Shown: positions 17,347 through 27,195 of the stretch, piece by piece
Position numbering within the stretch: position 1 is the stretch's first letter
How the letters are laid out: each line of letters begins with the position of its first letter
Program-made: the position numbers and the translations under genes
DNA from: Flavobacterium sp. AED
GTDB taxonomy: Bacteria; Bacteroidota; Bacteroidia; Flavobacteriales; Flavobacteriaceae
Reading direction: 5' to 3'
Assembly: GCF_000812945.1 (NCBI RefSeq)
Contig: NZ_JSYM01000001.1
Coordinates: 1,302,001 to 1,366,000 of the forward strand
Length of the DNA: 64,000 nucleotides
The notes under the pieces: model-generated
What the model saw: only the letters and a program-made list of their open reading frames with translations
What the model was told of the DNA's origin: nothing
Database searches by the model: none

Positions 17347-20112
17347 ATGACAAATACTTCTTTTTTAGATAAAATAGCCACAGTTTTAATTGAAAAATAT
17401 TCAAATAATCTATCCAATACGATTGTAGTTTTGCCAAACAAAAGGGCAAAAATATTTTTGATTGAAGCGCTGAAAAATCAGGTGACCTCAAATATACTTT
17501 CTCCTGAAATTATAAGTATTGAAGATTTTATTCAAGACATAGCAGGCATTCGTACTATTGATCCGATTGAGCTATTATTCGAATTCTATGAAGTCTATCT
17601 GTCTGTTACTGATAAAGCAAACCAACAATCATTCGAATTGTTTGCAAATTGGGCGAAAACACTACTACAGGATTTTAATGAGATAGATCGCTATTTATTG
17701 GAACCATCCCACGTTCTTTCGTATCTAAAAGATATCGAAGACATCAAAAAATGGGGAATTGAAGTTGAAAATAAGACTGCATTATTAGAGAAATATATTG
17801 ATTTTTGGAAATTACTGCCTAATTACTATCAATCACTTTATAGTCATTTATTGAATAAAGGAATCGGTTATCAAGGTTTGATTTATCGTGAAGCGGTAAA
17901 TAACCTAAACCATTTTTCGAATTCAGTGCAAAATAAGCAATTCCTGTTTGCAGGTTTTAATGCGCTGAATGCCGCGGAGGAAAAAATAATCCAACACCTT
18001 ATTGCTTCTGATCAAGCCAAAATATATTGGGATGTCGATCAAACCTTCCTTAATGACCCATATCATGATGCTGGACTGTTTGTGCGCCGTTTCAAAGAAA
18101 GTTGGAAACATTATAAATCGCATCCTTTTGAATGGATTGTAAATGATTTTTCGCAGACTAAAAACATCAAGGTTATTGGAACGCCGAAGACAATCGGTCA
18201 AGCCAAAATAGCCGGAAGTATTATTGAAAATGTCGTCAATGAAAATCCCGACGGCAAGCTGGATAAAGTGGCTGTAGTTCTAGGCGAGGAAAATCTTTTA
18301 GTTCCACTTTTATATTCGTTACCGTCAAGCGTTGGTGCTTTGAATATTACGATGGGTTATTCGAGTAAGAATAATCCTGCCCAGATTTTGATTGCAAAAT
18401 TATTTAAAATGCATACGAATGCTTTGTCCAGAAATGCCAAAAGCTATGTGTTGTATTACAAAGATGTCTTGGATATTTTGACGCATCCTTTGGTGGAACC
18501 GTATGCGAAAACCAATGCGCTAGTCAAAATTATCAATCAAAACAATTACACATTTATTACCCATCATAAATTGATGGAATTGAATACTGATCCAACTGAG
18601 TTGTTTCTATTGTTATTCCAAAAATGGGAGCATGGTTCGATTCCGGTATTAGAGACAATTTCTAAATTATTGCAGACTATAAAGAACAATTTAAGTAATG
18701 ATAACGAAGAAGAGAAAATTACCAAAGCTTTTGTTTTTGCTATTTTCAAAGTGATTAATAAACTAATTAATTACTATTCGAAGCATGAACATATTGATAA
18801 AATAGAAACGCTTTATGCTATTTACAAACAAGTAATTGATTTGGCAGAAGTTTCCTTTGAAGGAGAACCTTTGAATGGTTTGCAGATTATGGGAGTTTTA
18901 GAAAGTCGTGTTTTGGATTTTGAGACTGTAATTGTTACTTCGATGAATGAAGGGAAATTTCCGGCAGGGAAATCGCAAAATTCTTTTATTCCGTATGATG
19001 TGAAACGCGAATTGGGATTGCCGACATTCAAAGAAAAAGATGCTATTTATACCTATCATTTCTATCATTTATTACAACGTGCCAAAAATATTTACTTGCT
19101 TTATAATACCGAAAGTGAAGGTTTAGATGCGGGTGAAAAAAGTAGATTTATCACCCAACTGGAAGTTGAAAAACAAAAAAATCATACGCTTACTCATGAA
19201 ATTTATAATGCTGTTTTACCTGAAACAGCCTATCAGCCAATGGTAATTCCAAAATCGGAAAGTGTTATGGTGCGATTGAAAGAAATTGCAGAGAAAGGTT
19301 TCTCTCCGTCCGCATTGACGAGTTATATCCGAAATCCAATTCAGTTTTATTTCCAGAAGATTTTACGCATCAGTGAAGTCGAAGAAGTCGAGGAAAATAT
19401 AGCATTAAATACTTTGGGAACTATTATTCATGAAACCTTGAAAGTTTTATATGAGCCGTTTATTGGAAAATTCATTTCGGAAAGTAATATTTTAAATTGT
19501 TTCAAACAAATTGATGCTGAGGTTCTCCAGCAATTCAAATTGGTTTATAAAGAAGGTGAAATTAAAAAAGGAAGAAATTTATTGGCTTTTGAAGTGGCGA
19601 AGCGTAATGTTTCAAATTTCCTGAAAGTGGAATTGGAAAGTATTAAGAATGGTGATGCAATCAAAATCATCGCTTTGGAACAAACATTCGGACGTACTTT
19701 AAATCATCCTAATTTGCCTTTTCCGGTATTGATAAAAGGAAATGTAGATAGAATTGAAGAGCGTAACGGAATCATTAGAATTATCGATTACAAAACGGGA
19801 AAAGTAGAAAAAGCAAGCGTCACTTTGAAATCATGGAAAGGATTAACCGAAGATATTAAAAGCGACAAAATCATTCAGGTCCTGGCATATGCTTATATGT
19901 ATGAGCATGAAGCTAAAGGTAAGCCAATTGAAGCAGGAATTATTTCTTTTAAAAACTTGAAGGCAGGTTTTCTTCCGTTTAATTTTAAAGAAGACAAAGA
20001 AATAAATTCAATTATAGATGAAGAAATTTTGAGTAATTACCTCGAACAGATTGTTATTTTGTTGAGTGAAATTTTAGATCAGAATATTTCTTTTGAAGAG
20101 AAAATAATTTAG
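17347..20112 (+). CDS. PD-(D/E)XK nuclease protein, AddB-like partner
   Basis: A 921-residue protein with an inactive-helicase-like N-terminus (VVLPNKRAKIFL) and a RecB-family nuclease at the C-terminus. The nuclease has Asp801 in DRIEE and Asp814-Tyr-Lys816 in IDYKTG. Size and layout fit AddB/RexB-type subunits. With the AddA-like protein at 10824 it would form a break-resection complex that makes recombinogenic 3' ends. In this window the pair is split by kbl and the OmpA gene. The 3' end overlaps the convergent hydrolase gene by 4 bp. Confidence 0.85.
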   Translation: MTNTSFLDKIATVLIEKYSNNLSNTIVVLPNKRAKIFLIEALKNQVTSNILSPEIISIEDFIQDIAGIRTIDPIELLFEFYEVYLSVTDKANQQSFELFANWAKTLLQDFNEIDRYLLEPSHVLSYLKDIEDIKKWGIEVENKTALLEKYIDFWKLLPNYYQSLYSHLLNKGIGYQGLIYREAVNNLNHFSNSVQNKQFLFAGFNALNAAEEKIIQHLIASDQAKIYWDVDQTFLNDPYHDAGLFVRRFKESWKHYKSHPFEWIVNDFSQTKNIKVIGTPKTIGQAKIAGSIIENVVNENPDGKLDKVAVVLGEENLLVPLLYSLPSSVGALNITMGYSSKNNPAQILIAKLFKMHTNALSRNAKSYVLYYKDVLDILTHPLVEPYAKTNALVKIINQNNYTFITHHKLMELNTDPTELFLLLFQKWEHGSIPVLETISKLLQTIKNNLSNDNEEEKITKAFVFAIFKVINKLINYYSKHEHIDKIETLYAIYKQVIDLAEVSFEGEPLNGLQIMGVLESRVLDFETVIVTSMNEGKFPAGKSQNSFIPYDVKRELGLPTFKEKDAIYTYHFYHLLQRAKNIYLLYNTESEGLDAGEKSRFITQLEVEKQKNHTLTHEIYNAVLPETAYQPMVIPKSESVMVRLKEIAEKGFSPSALTSYIRNPIQFYFQKILRISEVEEVEENIALNTLGTIIHETLKVLYEPFIGKFISESNILNCFKQIDAEVLQQFKLVYKEGEIKKGRNLLAFEVAKRNVSNFLKVELESIKNGDAIKIIALEQTFGRTLNHPNLPFPVLIKGNVDRIEERNGIIRIIDYKTGKVEKASVTLKSWKGLTEDIKSDKIIQVLAYAYMYEHEAKGKPIEAGIISFKNLKAGFLPFNFKEDKEINSIIDEEILSNYLEQIVILLSEILDQNISFEEKII

Positions 20113-20891
20113 ATGCCTTTAAAAAAAGTTAACAATACTTTCAATAATTCCTCTTTGTTCTCAATATGACTCATGTGTCCGTCTGGAAAATTTGCGAATT
20201 GTACAGTAGTGTTTTCTAGTTGTTCTTTAGTCTCTTCGTAATTTAAAACAGGATCTTTTTCACCTAGAATTAATAGTTTTGGATAGGGTGTGAGGTGCAA
20301 TAAAACTTCCCGGTCTTTTCTTGTTTTCATTCCTTCGAGTGAAGCAACGATTCCTTGAAGTGGCGTTTTTAAAGCTTCTTTTTTTACTCTTTCAATTTCT
20401 GACGAAAGTCTTTCTCTGTTGGATTCGCTGAATAAATTAGCGATGGATAGTGAAACAAAATTTATGAAAGATTGTTTTACGGCTTTGATAGCTCGGTCCC
20501 GATTTATTTTTCGCTCCTCACTATCAGCTCTTGTTGTTGAATTTAATAAAACCAATCCTTTTATATTTTCCGGATATAATTCAGCGAAAGCCAAAGCCAC
20601 ATAACCTCCCATAGAATGTCCTACAAAAATGGCTTTCCTGATACGTAATTCCGATAAAACAGCGTGAACTGCATCAGCATTATCCTCCATCGTTTGTACG
20701 TAACTCAAACATTCCGTTTCGCCATGTCCCAATAAATCAATTGTGATGACGCGGTTTTTTTTAGCAAACTCAGGAATATAAAAATCCCACATGCCTTTGT
20801 TTTCCAAGAAACCATGGAGCAAGACAATAGCGGTTCCTTTCCCGGTATCGGAATAGGAAATAGAGGTGTTTTTAAAGAGAATTTGTTTCAA
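20109..20891 (-). CDS. Alpha/beta-hydrolase
   Basis: A 260-residue alpha/beta-fold hydrolase with the LLHGFLENKGMWD oxyanion segment, the nucleophile elbow GHSMGG (Ser93) and a C-terminal His in FPDGHMSHIE. It looks like the MenH/BioH/esterase group, and the substrate is unknown. The start appears to be TTG at 20891: the -7 box at 20909-20916 lies just upstream, and no in-frame ATG preserves the first strand. No pathway genes are adjacent. Confidence 0.85.
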   Translation of the reverse strand: MKQILFKNTSISYSDTGKGTAIVLLHGFLENKGMWDFYIPEFAKKNRVITIDLLGHGETECLSYVQTMEDNADAVHAVLSELRIRKAIFVGHSMGGYVALAFAELYPENIKGLVLLNSTTRADSEERKINRDRAIKAVKQSFINFVSLSIANLFSESNRERLSSEIERVKKEALKTPLQGIVASLEGMKTRKDREVLLHLTPYPKLLILGEKDPVLNYEETKEQLENTTVQFANFPDGHMSHIENKEELLKVLLTFFKGI

Positions 20892-20908
20892 AATGGAAAT
20901 TTAGTCTA

Positions 20909-20916
20909 CAAAAATA
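20909..20916 (-). promoter_or_regulatory. -7 box of the alpha/beta-hydrolase promoter
   Basis: TATTTTTG on the minus strand, 17 bp before the TTG start codon. Confidence 0.5.
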
Positions 20917-20991
20917 ACACTTTATTTTTTTAACCATTTAGGAAATATAAGGTAGTGTAAGCAAATCACGAATAGGTTGTAATAAAAATAG

Positions 20992-20999
20992 TATATTTG
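20992..20999 (+). promoter_or_regulatory. -7 box upstream of the AbiH-like gene
   Basis: TATATTTG matches TAnnTTTG, 19 bp before the ATG at 21019. The promoter of the broken gene still looks intact. Confidence 0.5.
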
Positions 21000-21018
21000 A
21001 GAAAAGCATTTTATAAAT

Positions 21019-22223
21019 ATGGCTAAGATTTTAATTACAGGAAACGGATTTGATTTATTTCATCATTTGCCAACAAAGTATGGACATTTTATGTCAATAA
21101 TGAAGGCTATTGAGGAAAATAATTTTTCAAAGATATTTCATTTGAAGATTTATTTGGGTCATTTTTTAAAAATGAATATGAAGTCGATTACAAGTTAATT
21201 GTTGAAAATTATGAAGTGGCTAAATTTAAATTAGATAAAATTAATGATTTGAAAGTTTCATTACAGAATAACTTATGGTACAAATATTTTAAGAATGTAA
21301 TAGAGATAGAAACTTGGATTGATTTTGAAATGGAAATTGAAAATATTCTGAAACAAATATCAATTTTATTGAAATCAGAGACTACTCAATCCAAAAAAGT
21401 CAATTATTTCAGAGATATTTCTATAAATTATTCTGATTTTAATTTGTTTGGGATTATTGAGCATAAATTGGATGATAAAGAAGTTTTTAGTGTTACAGAA
21501 AAATATTTAGATAAAAGGAAACGTGAAATTAAAAGTAAGGATATATTGAGTGATTTATCAAATTCATTTGAGGAGTTTATTTCCATTTTTAATCGATATT
21601 TAGTTGATATATTGGGGGTATTTTATGAAAATAAAACCCATAATCACATTATTCCTTTTCATTTAATCAATCAAATATTTACATTCAATTATACCCCAAC
21701 GTTAGAAAATTTTTATGGTGTTGATAAATCCAAAGTGGTTTATTTACATGGAGAAATGCACGCGAATAATGAAATCCAAAATTTAGTTTTTGGAATTAGC
21801 GAAATTCCTGATGATGTTAAAATAATTAAAGCGTATGATTTTGCTAAATATTATCAAAGGATAAAGAAAAACTCTAATAGAAAATTTATTGAGATACCAA
21901 TAGATAAAAAAAGCGGACTTGAGGAGACAATTTTTTATATTATTGGACACTCTTTAGATGAATCAGATAAAGAATATATTTCCGCCTTATTTAAGTTTCT
22001 AGAATTTGATTTAAGTGGAAATTCTAGAATATGCGTATTTTATCACAGTTCTCATGATAGAGAACATAAATTGAAAAATTTATTCAGTATAATAGATAAG
22101 AATGATGTCGTTGAAATGGAAAAGGTAGGTCGGCTTTATTTTGTCGAATTAGATATTGAAAATACTAATCGTGAATTTAGTCGTAAAATTGTTATTAGTG
22201 GAGATTCGCATTTTTTTTTATAA
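21019..22223 (+). pseudogene. AbiH-family abortive infection gene, frameshifted
   Basis: The protein begins at 21019 with the AbiH signature ILITGNGFDLFHHLPTKY, but that frame stops at ~21196. The rest continues one frame over: from ~21135 as ISFEDLFGSFF and on to 22223, including IFTFNYTPTLENFY, VVYLHGEM and IIGHSLDESDKEY, all typical of AbiH. One base appears missing near 21130-21134 (a -1 shift after AAG). The restored product would be ~400 residues, normal for AbiH phage-defence proteins. It is notably AT-rich and stands alone, with no other defence genes nearby, so it was probably acquired. A sequencing error is the main alternative to true decay. Confidence 0.85.
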
Positions 22224-22225
22224 AA

Positions 22226-22254
22226 AAACGGCTCCCATTTCTGAAAGCCGTTTA
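22226..22254 (-). terminator. Terminator between the AbiH remnant and the AIM24-family gene
   Basis: AAACGGCT (22227-22234) pairs with AGCCGTTT (22246-22253). The T tract is stronger on the minus strand, so it mainly serves the AIM24-family gene. Confidence 0.75.
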
Positions 22255-22260
22255 TGAAAA

Positions 22261-23061
22261 TTAAAATCGATTATCACCATCGAGAAGATTCCCTAATCCG
22301 CCTAATATACTGCCTTCGTCACGACTGCTACCGCCTGCTTTTGGTGCTGATGCGATGATTCTGTCGGCAAGTCGGCTGAAAGGCAAGGATTGTACGTAAA
22401 CCGTTCCAGGACCGCGAAGTGTGGCGTAAAACAAACCTTCGCCGCCAAAAATAGAATTCTTGATGCCACCAATAAATTCAATATCATAATCGACATCTTT
22501 AGTAAAACCTACGATACAACCCGTGTCGACTTTTAGGATTTCGCCTGTCGCTAATTCTTTTTTGGCTAATGTTCCGCCAGTATGCACAAACGCCATTCCG
22601 TCTCCTTCTATTTTTTGCATAATGAAACCTTCACCACCAAAAAGTCCACGACCGAGTTTTTTAGAGAATTCGATTCCAATAGAAACGCCTTTGGCAGCAC
22701 ATAAAAACGCATCTTTCTGGCAAATGAATTTTCCGCCAAATTGGGTTAAGTCAATCGGAATTATTTTCCCGGGATAAGGTGATGCGAAGGAAACCTTACT
22801 TTTAGTATTGTTTTGATTGATGAACGCTGTCATGAAAAGACTTTCGCCAGTTAGGACTCTTTTTCCAGCGCTTAAAAGTTTACCAAACAATCCGGTTTGT
22901 TGTCCGGAACCGTCGCCAAAGATGGTTTCCATTTGGATATTATTGTCCATCATCATAAAACTTCCTGCTTCGGCAATTACAATTTCTTGTGGATCTAATT
23001 CTATTTCCACATATTGCATTTCCTCGCCATATATGTGGTAGTCTATTTCGTGTGCTTGCAT
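22261..23061 (-). CDS. AIM24 family protein
   Basis: A 266-residue member of the AIM24/TIGR00266 family, an all-beta protein built of internal glycine-rich repeats. Supporting segments are [21 protein letters not shown] near the start, then [16 protein letters not shown] and [16 protein letters not shown]. The biochemical role in bacteria is not established. No signal peptide or membrane helix is visible. It lies alone between the AbiH remnant and pepP, and structured repeat copy C sits in its upstream region. Confidence 0.88.
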   Translation of the reverse strand: MQAHEIDYHIYGEEMQYVEIELDPQEIVIAEAGSFMMMDNNIQMETIFGDGSGQQTGLFGKLLSAGKRVLTGESLFMTAFINQNNTKSKVSFASPYPGKIIPIDLTQFGGKFICQKDAFLCAAKGVSIGIEFSKKLGRGLFGGEGFIMQKIEGDGMAFVHTGGTLAKKELATGEILKVDTGCIVGFTKDVDYDIEFIGGIKNSIFGGEGLFYATLRGPGTVYVQSLPFSRLADRIIASAPKAGGSSRDEGSILGGLGNLLDGDNRF

Positions 23062-23170
23062 GATTTCTGTTATTTAATTTTTTTAAATAAGTCGGAAGTT
23101 GGATTATAAAGTTACAGTTTTAAGATGGATTTTGGAATTGATGTTGTGGAGTTATAGATTTTCTCGTTGA

Positions 23171-23252
23171 AGCGCGCAAGGGATAATAGCGAAAAGCCCA
23201 CAGCGCCGCATTTTTTTTGCGGTGCGAGGACTTACAGCGGATAGCCCGACGC
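23171..23252 (+). repeat. Dispersed structured repeat, copy C
   Basis: GGGATAATAGCGAAAAGCCC, then a GC-rich hairpin (GCGCCGCA / TGCGGTGC), then CTTACAGCGGATAGCCCG. This is the same box order as copy A. It lies between pepP and the AIM24 gene on the strand opposite to both, so it is not simply a leader or a 3' end of either gene. Confidence 0.7.
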
Positions 23253-23287
23253 AGCCGGAGTTTACGGAGGCTGGGTTGTGCCCAAAT

Positions 23288-23320
23288 AAAAAACGGCCTA
23301 CATTGCTGTAAGCCGTTCTG
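23288..23320 (-). terminator. Terminator of the Xaa-Pro aminopeptidase gene
   Basis: AACGGCCTAC and GTAAGCCGTT form a near-perfect stem. A T run follows on the minus strand. Confidence 0.7.
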
Positions 23321-23342
23321 GATATAAACATTTGAAACGAGT

Positions 23343-24635
23343 TTAACTGTTCATCAACGTTTCAATTTCGTCGACTTCAATAGGAATGTTGCGCATCAAA
23401 TTAAATGGTTCGCCAGTTTCCTGAACGATTACATTGTCCTCTAAACGGATTCCGAAACCTTCAGCAGGAATGTAAATTCCCGGTTCTACGGTGAAAACCA
23501 TATTGGCTTGCATTGGTTCTGTCAGGATTCCATAATCATGCGTGTCCAATCCCATGTGATGGGAAGTTCCGTGCATGAAATATTTTTTGTAAGCGGGCCA
23601 TTCCGGGTTTTCGTTTTGTACGTCGGCTTTGTCAATTAATCCCAAACCTAACAACTCAGAAGTCATGATTTTTCCCACTTCAAAATGATATTGTTTCCAA
23701 AGTGTTCCTGGTGTAAGCATTTTGGTCGCTTCGTTTTTTACTCGTAAAACGGCTTCGTACACCTGTTTTTGTCTGCCGGTGAATTTTCCTGAAACAGGAA
23801 TCATTCTTGTCATGTCGCTCGAATAATTCGCATATTCAGCTGCCACATCCAATAAAATCAAATCACCTGCGTGGCATTGTTGGTTGTTTTCGATGTAATG
23901 CAACACATTGGCATTATTTCCGGAAGCAATAATTGGCGTGTAAGCAAAACCTTTAGAACGGTTGCGAATGAACTCGTGAATCAGCTCGGCTTCGATTTCG
24001 TATTCGGTTACATTTGGTTTTACAAATGACAATAATCTTCTGTATCCTTTTTCAGTGATGTTGCAGGCATTTTGGATTAAATCCAATTCTTCACTTTCTT
24101 TTACAGAACGAAGGCGTTGCAATATCGGATTGCTTTTTGCGACAGCATGTGCCGGATATTTCTCTTTCCACCATTTTACAAAACGGGCTTCACGGGTTTC
24201 GGTTTCTACGGTGGCACGGTAATGTTCGTTGGTGTTGATGTAAATCGTATCCGAATGTGTCATCATTTCGAATAAAATTTTCTCGAAATCTTGTAGCCAA
24301 TAAACTGTTCTGATTCCTGAAACTTCAAAAGCGCGTTCTTTGGTCAGTTTTTCGCCTTCCCAAATTGCAATGTGTTCGCTGGTTTCTTTCAAGAAAATCA
24401 TCTCTCTTTGATGTTCGTATGGCGCATCAGGAAAAAGCAATAAAATACTTTCTTCTTGGTCCACTCCGCTTAAATAAAAAATATCGCGGTGTTGTGCAAA
24501 AGGCATTGTGCTATCGGCACTTATTGGATAAATATCATTAGAGTTGAAAATAGCAACGCTTTTTGGCTTCATCTGAGCCATGAATTTGGTGCGATTTTTT
24601 ATAAATAAATCCCGGTCAATTTGATGGTATTTCAT
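23343..24635 (-). CDS. pepP: Xaa-Pro aminopeptidase
   Basis: A cytosolic M24B metallopeptidase of 430 residues that removes an N-terminal residue preceding proline. The N-terminal domain (~1-170) precedes the pita-bread catalytic domain. The five metal ligands are recognisable in LLDVAAEYANYSSDMTR (two Asp), HGTSHHMGLDTHD (His), FTVEPGIYI (Glu) and GIRLEDNV (Glu). There is no export signal. It is single-gene, with its own -7 box and terminator. Confidence 0.93.
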   Translation of the reverse strand: MKYHQIDRDLFIKNRTKFMAQMKPKSVAIFNSNDIYPISADSTMPFAQHRDIFYLSGVDQEESILLLFPDAPYEHQREMIFLKETSEHIAIWEGEKLTKERAFEVSGIRTVYWLQDFEKILFEMMTHSDTIYINTNEHYRATVETETREARFVKWWKEKYPAHAVAKSNPILQRLRSVKESEELDLIQNACNITEKGYRRLLSFVKPNVTEYEIEAELIHEFIRNRSKGFAYTPIIASGNNANVLHYIENNQQCHAGDLILLDVAAEYANYSSDMTRMIPVSGKFTGRQKQVYEAVLRVKNEATKMLTPGTLWKQYHFEVGKIMTSELLGLGLIDKADVQNENPEWPAYKKYFMHGTSHHMGLDTHDYGILTEPMQANMVFTVEPGIYIPAEGFGIRLEDNVIVQETGEPFNLMRNIPIEVDEIETLMNS

Positions 24636-24663
24636 AACAATTCAGTTTAAACTTTTAATTACT

Positions 24664-24671
24664 CAAAAATA
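24664..24671 (-). promoter_or_regulatory. -7 box of the Xaa-Pro aminopeptidase promoter
   Basis: TATTTTTG on the minus strand, 28 bp before the start codon. Confidence 0.5.
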
Positions 24672-24713
24672 CTAAGTTTAAATCGTTTTTTGTTATGAAT
24701 TTGTCAAATTTTA

Positions 24714-24763
24714 AATAAAAAACACAAAATAAAATAAACCGAAGTCTGTCGTATTTTGTGTTT
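24714..24763 (-). terminator. Terminator of the HMG-CoA synthase family gene
   Basis: AAACACAAAATA (24720-24731) pairs with TATTTTGTGTTT (24752-24763) over a 20-base loop, followed on the minus strand by a T-rich run. Confidence 0.65.
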
Positions 24764-24787
24764 CTATAAAATTGGATATTAAATAAT

Positions 24788-26149
24788 TTAATCCACCCAT
24801 TTGTAATAACGAGCACCTAATAGATTCGGAATTTCTTTTTCTATTCGGTCCAAAATCCATTCATTTTTTGGAAATTGAATGCTTTGTTCTTGTTCTTTTT
24901 TATGCAGTTTTTCGTAAGTTGGAAAGTCAATTTCAAAGCTTTGTTCTAATGTTTCAAAAAGGTTAATGTCAGCTATTGCAGTTTTCCAATCCGGTTGAAT
25001 GGTTCCTTCGAAAACTTTGGATTTAGAGCCGCTACCATAGGCTAAAAAGCCAAATTTAGAATTTGTTATTTCCTTTTTGGTGTCGTAAAAATGTGCTAAA
25101 GTCGAAAGTAATCCCATGAAAATAGAACCAGTATATAGATTTCCAATTAAAGAAGAAGCCAATTCTGCAGGCATTAATTTTTCATTTACAAATTGTTGGT
25201 ATTCTTCAGATTTACTGATTCCTTTCAATTTATTTTGATATTCCGAAGCGTCTTCATTTCCGGAGATAATTTTATTTTCGGCATCCAAAGCATAAATTTC
25301 AGACAGCATGCGACGTCCTTGAAAAGCATAAGGCAAATGCATGATGATGCTTTCCCAGGAATTATAGATTGTTTCGCTTGTGTTTTTTAATTTTTTTAAT
25401 GAAAAATAGGCGTTTCTGGTACGGTCCATGTAACATTGGTTGGAGTATTGTCCGTCAAAAACCGGTTGGTCTTTGTGGATTTCTATTTGAGATTCAAGAT
25501 TGTCAAACCACGAATCATTGTTTTTGTTTCCTGTGATTTCTTCTTTTGAAAGTGTTCTAAACGGTTTGAAAAAGTCAAAAACACCTTTTGTGCTTGTCGC
25601 CCAATTGTTGTCGAATGCAATGATTCTAGGATTTGAAGTAATTAACATTGCTAAAGCTCCGGCGCCCTGAGTATATTCACCTGTAGAGTTTAGATCGTAT
25701 TTTGCAAAATCAGTAGTGACAACAATTGCTTTTTTGGTTGGATTTAATTTTACAAAATCGATACAGTTTTGTAGCGCGTCGACACCGCCAATGCAAGCGA
25801 ATGTAAAATCAACTACATCACATTCTGACAAAGTGTTTTCTCCAAATTTTTGTTCCATTAAGGCAATTAAAAAAGAACTTATAGGTTTTGAACTGTCAAT
25901 AGTGCTTTCGGTTCCAACATATATTCTTGCAATTTCATTCAGATTGAGATTGTTTTCTTGAATCAGTTTTGTTAAAGCGTTTGCTGCAAAAACTACTGTA
26001 TCTTGATGTGTATCTGGTAAAGTCATTTTGATTAAACCCAGGCCTTTTTCTAATTTTTCAGGTTCAATATTTCTGGCTTTTGCCAAAGTTTTAATAGGTA
26101 AATGTATTTTGGCAACATCAAAAGAGATGGAATCAATTCCTGTTTTCAT
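24788..26149 (-). CDS. Hydroxymethylglutaryl-CoA synthase family protein
   Basis: A thiolase-fold enzyme of 453 residues. It likely condenses acetyl-CoA and acetoacetyl-CoA to HMG-CoA in the mevalonate route to isoprenoids, which Flavobacteriia use. Catalytic elements are Glu81 in VGTESTIDSSKP, Cys119 in DFTFACIGGVDAL, and a His in IIMHLPYAFQGRR. GSGSKSKVFEGT is the C-terminal glycine loop. No other mevalonate genes are adjacent. An HMGS-like enzyme of polyketide beta-branching is unlikely without PKS genes. Confidence 0.88.
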   Translation of the reverse strand: MKTGIDSISFDVAKIHLPIKTLAKARNIEPEKLEKGLGLIKMTLPDTHQDTVVFAANALTKLIQENNLNLNEIARIYVGTESTIDSSKPISSFLIALMEQKFGENTLSECDVVDFTFACIGGVDALQNCIDFVKLNPTKKAIVVTTDFAKYDLNSTGEYTQGAGALAMLITSNPRIIAFDNNWATSTKGVFDFFKPFRTLSKEEITGNKNNDSWFDNLESQIEIHKDQPVFDGQYSNQCYMDRTRNAYFSLKKLKNTSETIYNSWESIIMHLPYAFQGRRMLSEIYALDAENKIISGNEDASEYQNKLKGISKSEEYQQFVNEKLMPAELASSLIGNLYTGSIFMGLLSTLAHFYDTKKEITNSKFGFLAYGSGSKSKVFEGTIQPDWKTAIADINLFETLEQSFEIDFPTYEKLHKKEQEQSIQFPKNEWILDRIEKEIPNLLGARYYKWVD

Positions 26150-26454
26150 TATTCAATTTTTAACCTGTAAAGTTAAAAACGCATTGTCTAGGTACAATTA
26201 ATTTAGGTACATAAAATGAGAAGTTGAGTGTTTTTATTAATTTAGAAATAAACAATAATAAAAATTATTGAATTGTTAATTTTAGTCGCTTTGTAGGTTG
26301 ATTTTTGGTAAATTTCGTTATGTCATATTTAAGATTTCTTTCTTTTTTGTTTAACCGTTTATTTTGCTGTTTTTTGAATTTTGTTTGATATTTAAGGATT
26401 TCTTGTTTTTTTGTGTAAAACACTTTAAAATCATTATAAATAACAGCGAAAAGG
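26150..26454. other. AT-rich intergenic stretch upstream of sdhCAB
   Basis: About 300 bp of T-rich, low-complexity sequence between the divergent HMG-CoA synthase gene and sdhC. No open frame, RNA gene or clear hairpin was seen. Only the sdh promoter at its right end is recognisable. Confidence 0.6.
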
Positions 26455-26485
26455 TTGTAGTTCCTGTCTAATTGCTTTATTTTTG
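26455..26485 (+). promoter_or_regulatory. Promoter of sdhCAB
   Basis: TTG (26455-26457), 20-bp spacer, TATTTTTG (26478-26485): a complete Bacteroidetes promoter with a leader of ~25-30 nt to the sdhC ATG. Confidence 0.7.
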
Positions 26486-26517
26486 TAGAATTTTTTAAAA
26501 CAAATTATATAAATCTT

Positions 26518-27183
26518 ATGGCAAAATCTGCATTATTGAAATCGTCAATAGCAAAAAAAGTAGCTATGGCACTTTCAGGACTTTTTTTGATGTTGTTTCT
26601 AGCACAGCATTTTTTTATCAATATGACATCGGTCTTTAGTTCCGATACTTTTAACTCTATTTCTCATTTTATGGGAAACAATCCTTTAGTACAATTCGTT
26701 ATACAGCCTATATTAATTGTAGGGGTTGTTTTTCACTTTATTATGGGTTTCGTTTTGGATTTCAAAAATAGAAGCGCAAGGCCAATTGCTTATGCGAAGA
26801 ATAACGGAGCAGCAAATTCTTCTTGGGCTTCAAGAAACATGATTGTTTCCGGTTCAGTTGTTTTGGCTTTTATTGCACTACATTTCTACGATTTTTGGTT
26901 TCCTGAAATGGTTTACAAGTATGTAAATGTTAATCCATTGGATGCAACAAGATACTATCCTGAATTAGTTGAAAAATTTGAGAGCCCTGTTCGTACAGCA
27001 TTGTATAGCATCTCATTCTTATTGTTGTCATTGCACTTGTGGCATGGTTTCAACTCCTCATTTCAATCGGTAGGTTTTAATAATAAATATTCAAAATCTT
27101 TGCATACTTTAGGATATGCTTTTGCAATTGTAGTTCCTTTTGGTTTCATTTTCATTGCATTATTTCATCATTTTAATCATTAA
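26518..27183 (+). CDS. sdhC: Succinate dehydrogenase cytochrome b subunit
   Basis: The 221-residue membrane anchor of complex II with five predicted helices (around 13-33, 60-80, 105-125, 155-178 and 195-215). Conserved His residues for the two hemes lie within or near the helices (AQHFF, FHFIMGF, LHFYDFW, LHLWHGF). A single large anchor subunit, rather than separate SdhC and SdhD, is typical of Bacteroidetes. First gene of sdhCAB, 12 bp before sdhA. Confidence 0.93.
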   Translation: MAKSALLKSSIAKKVAMALSGLFLMLFLAQHFFINMTSVFSSDTFNSISHFMGNNPLVQFVIQPILIVGVVFHFIMGFVLDFKNRSARPIAYAKNNGAANSSWASRNMIVSGSVVLAFIALHFYDFWFPEMVYKYVNVNPLDATRYYPELVEKFESPVRTALYSISFLLLSLHLWHGFNSSFQSVGFNNKYSKSLHTLGYAFAIVVPFGFIFIALFHHFNH

Positions 27184-27195
27184 TATTAAATTATA

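Noticed and set aside
21019..21200. Programmed ribosomal frameshift in the AbiH-like gene
   Set aside because: No canonical slippery heptamer and no clear downstream stem were seen at 21125-21140. A lost base or sequencing error is simpler.
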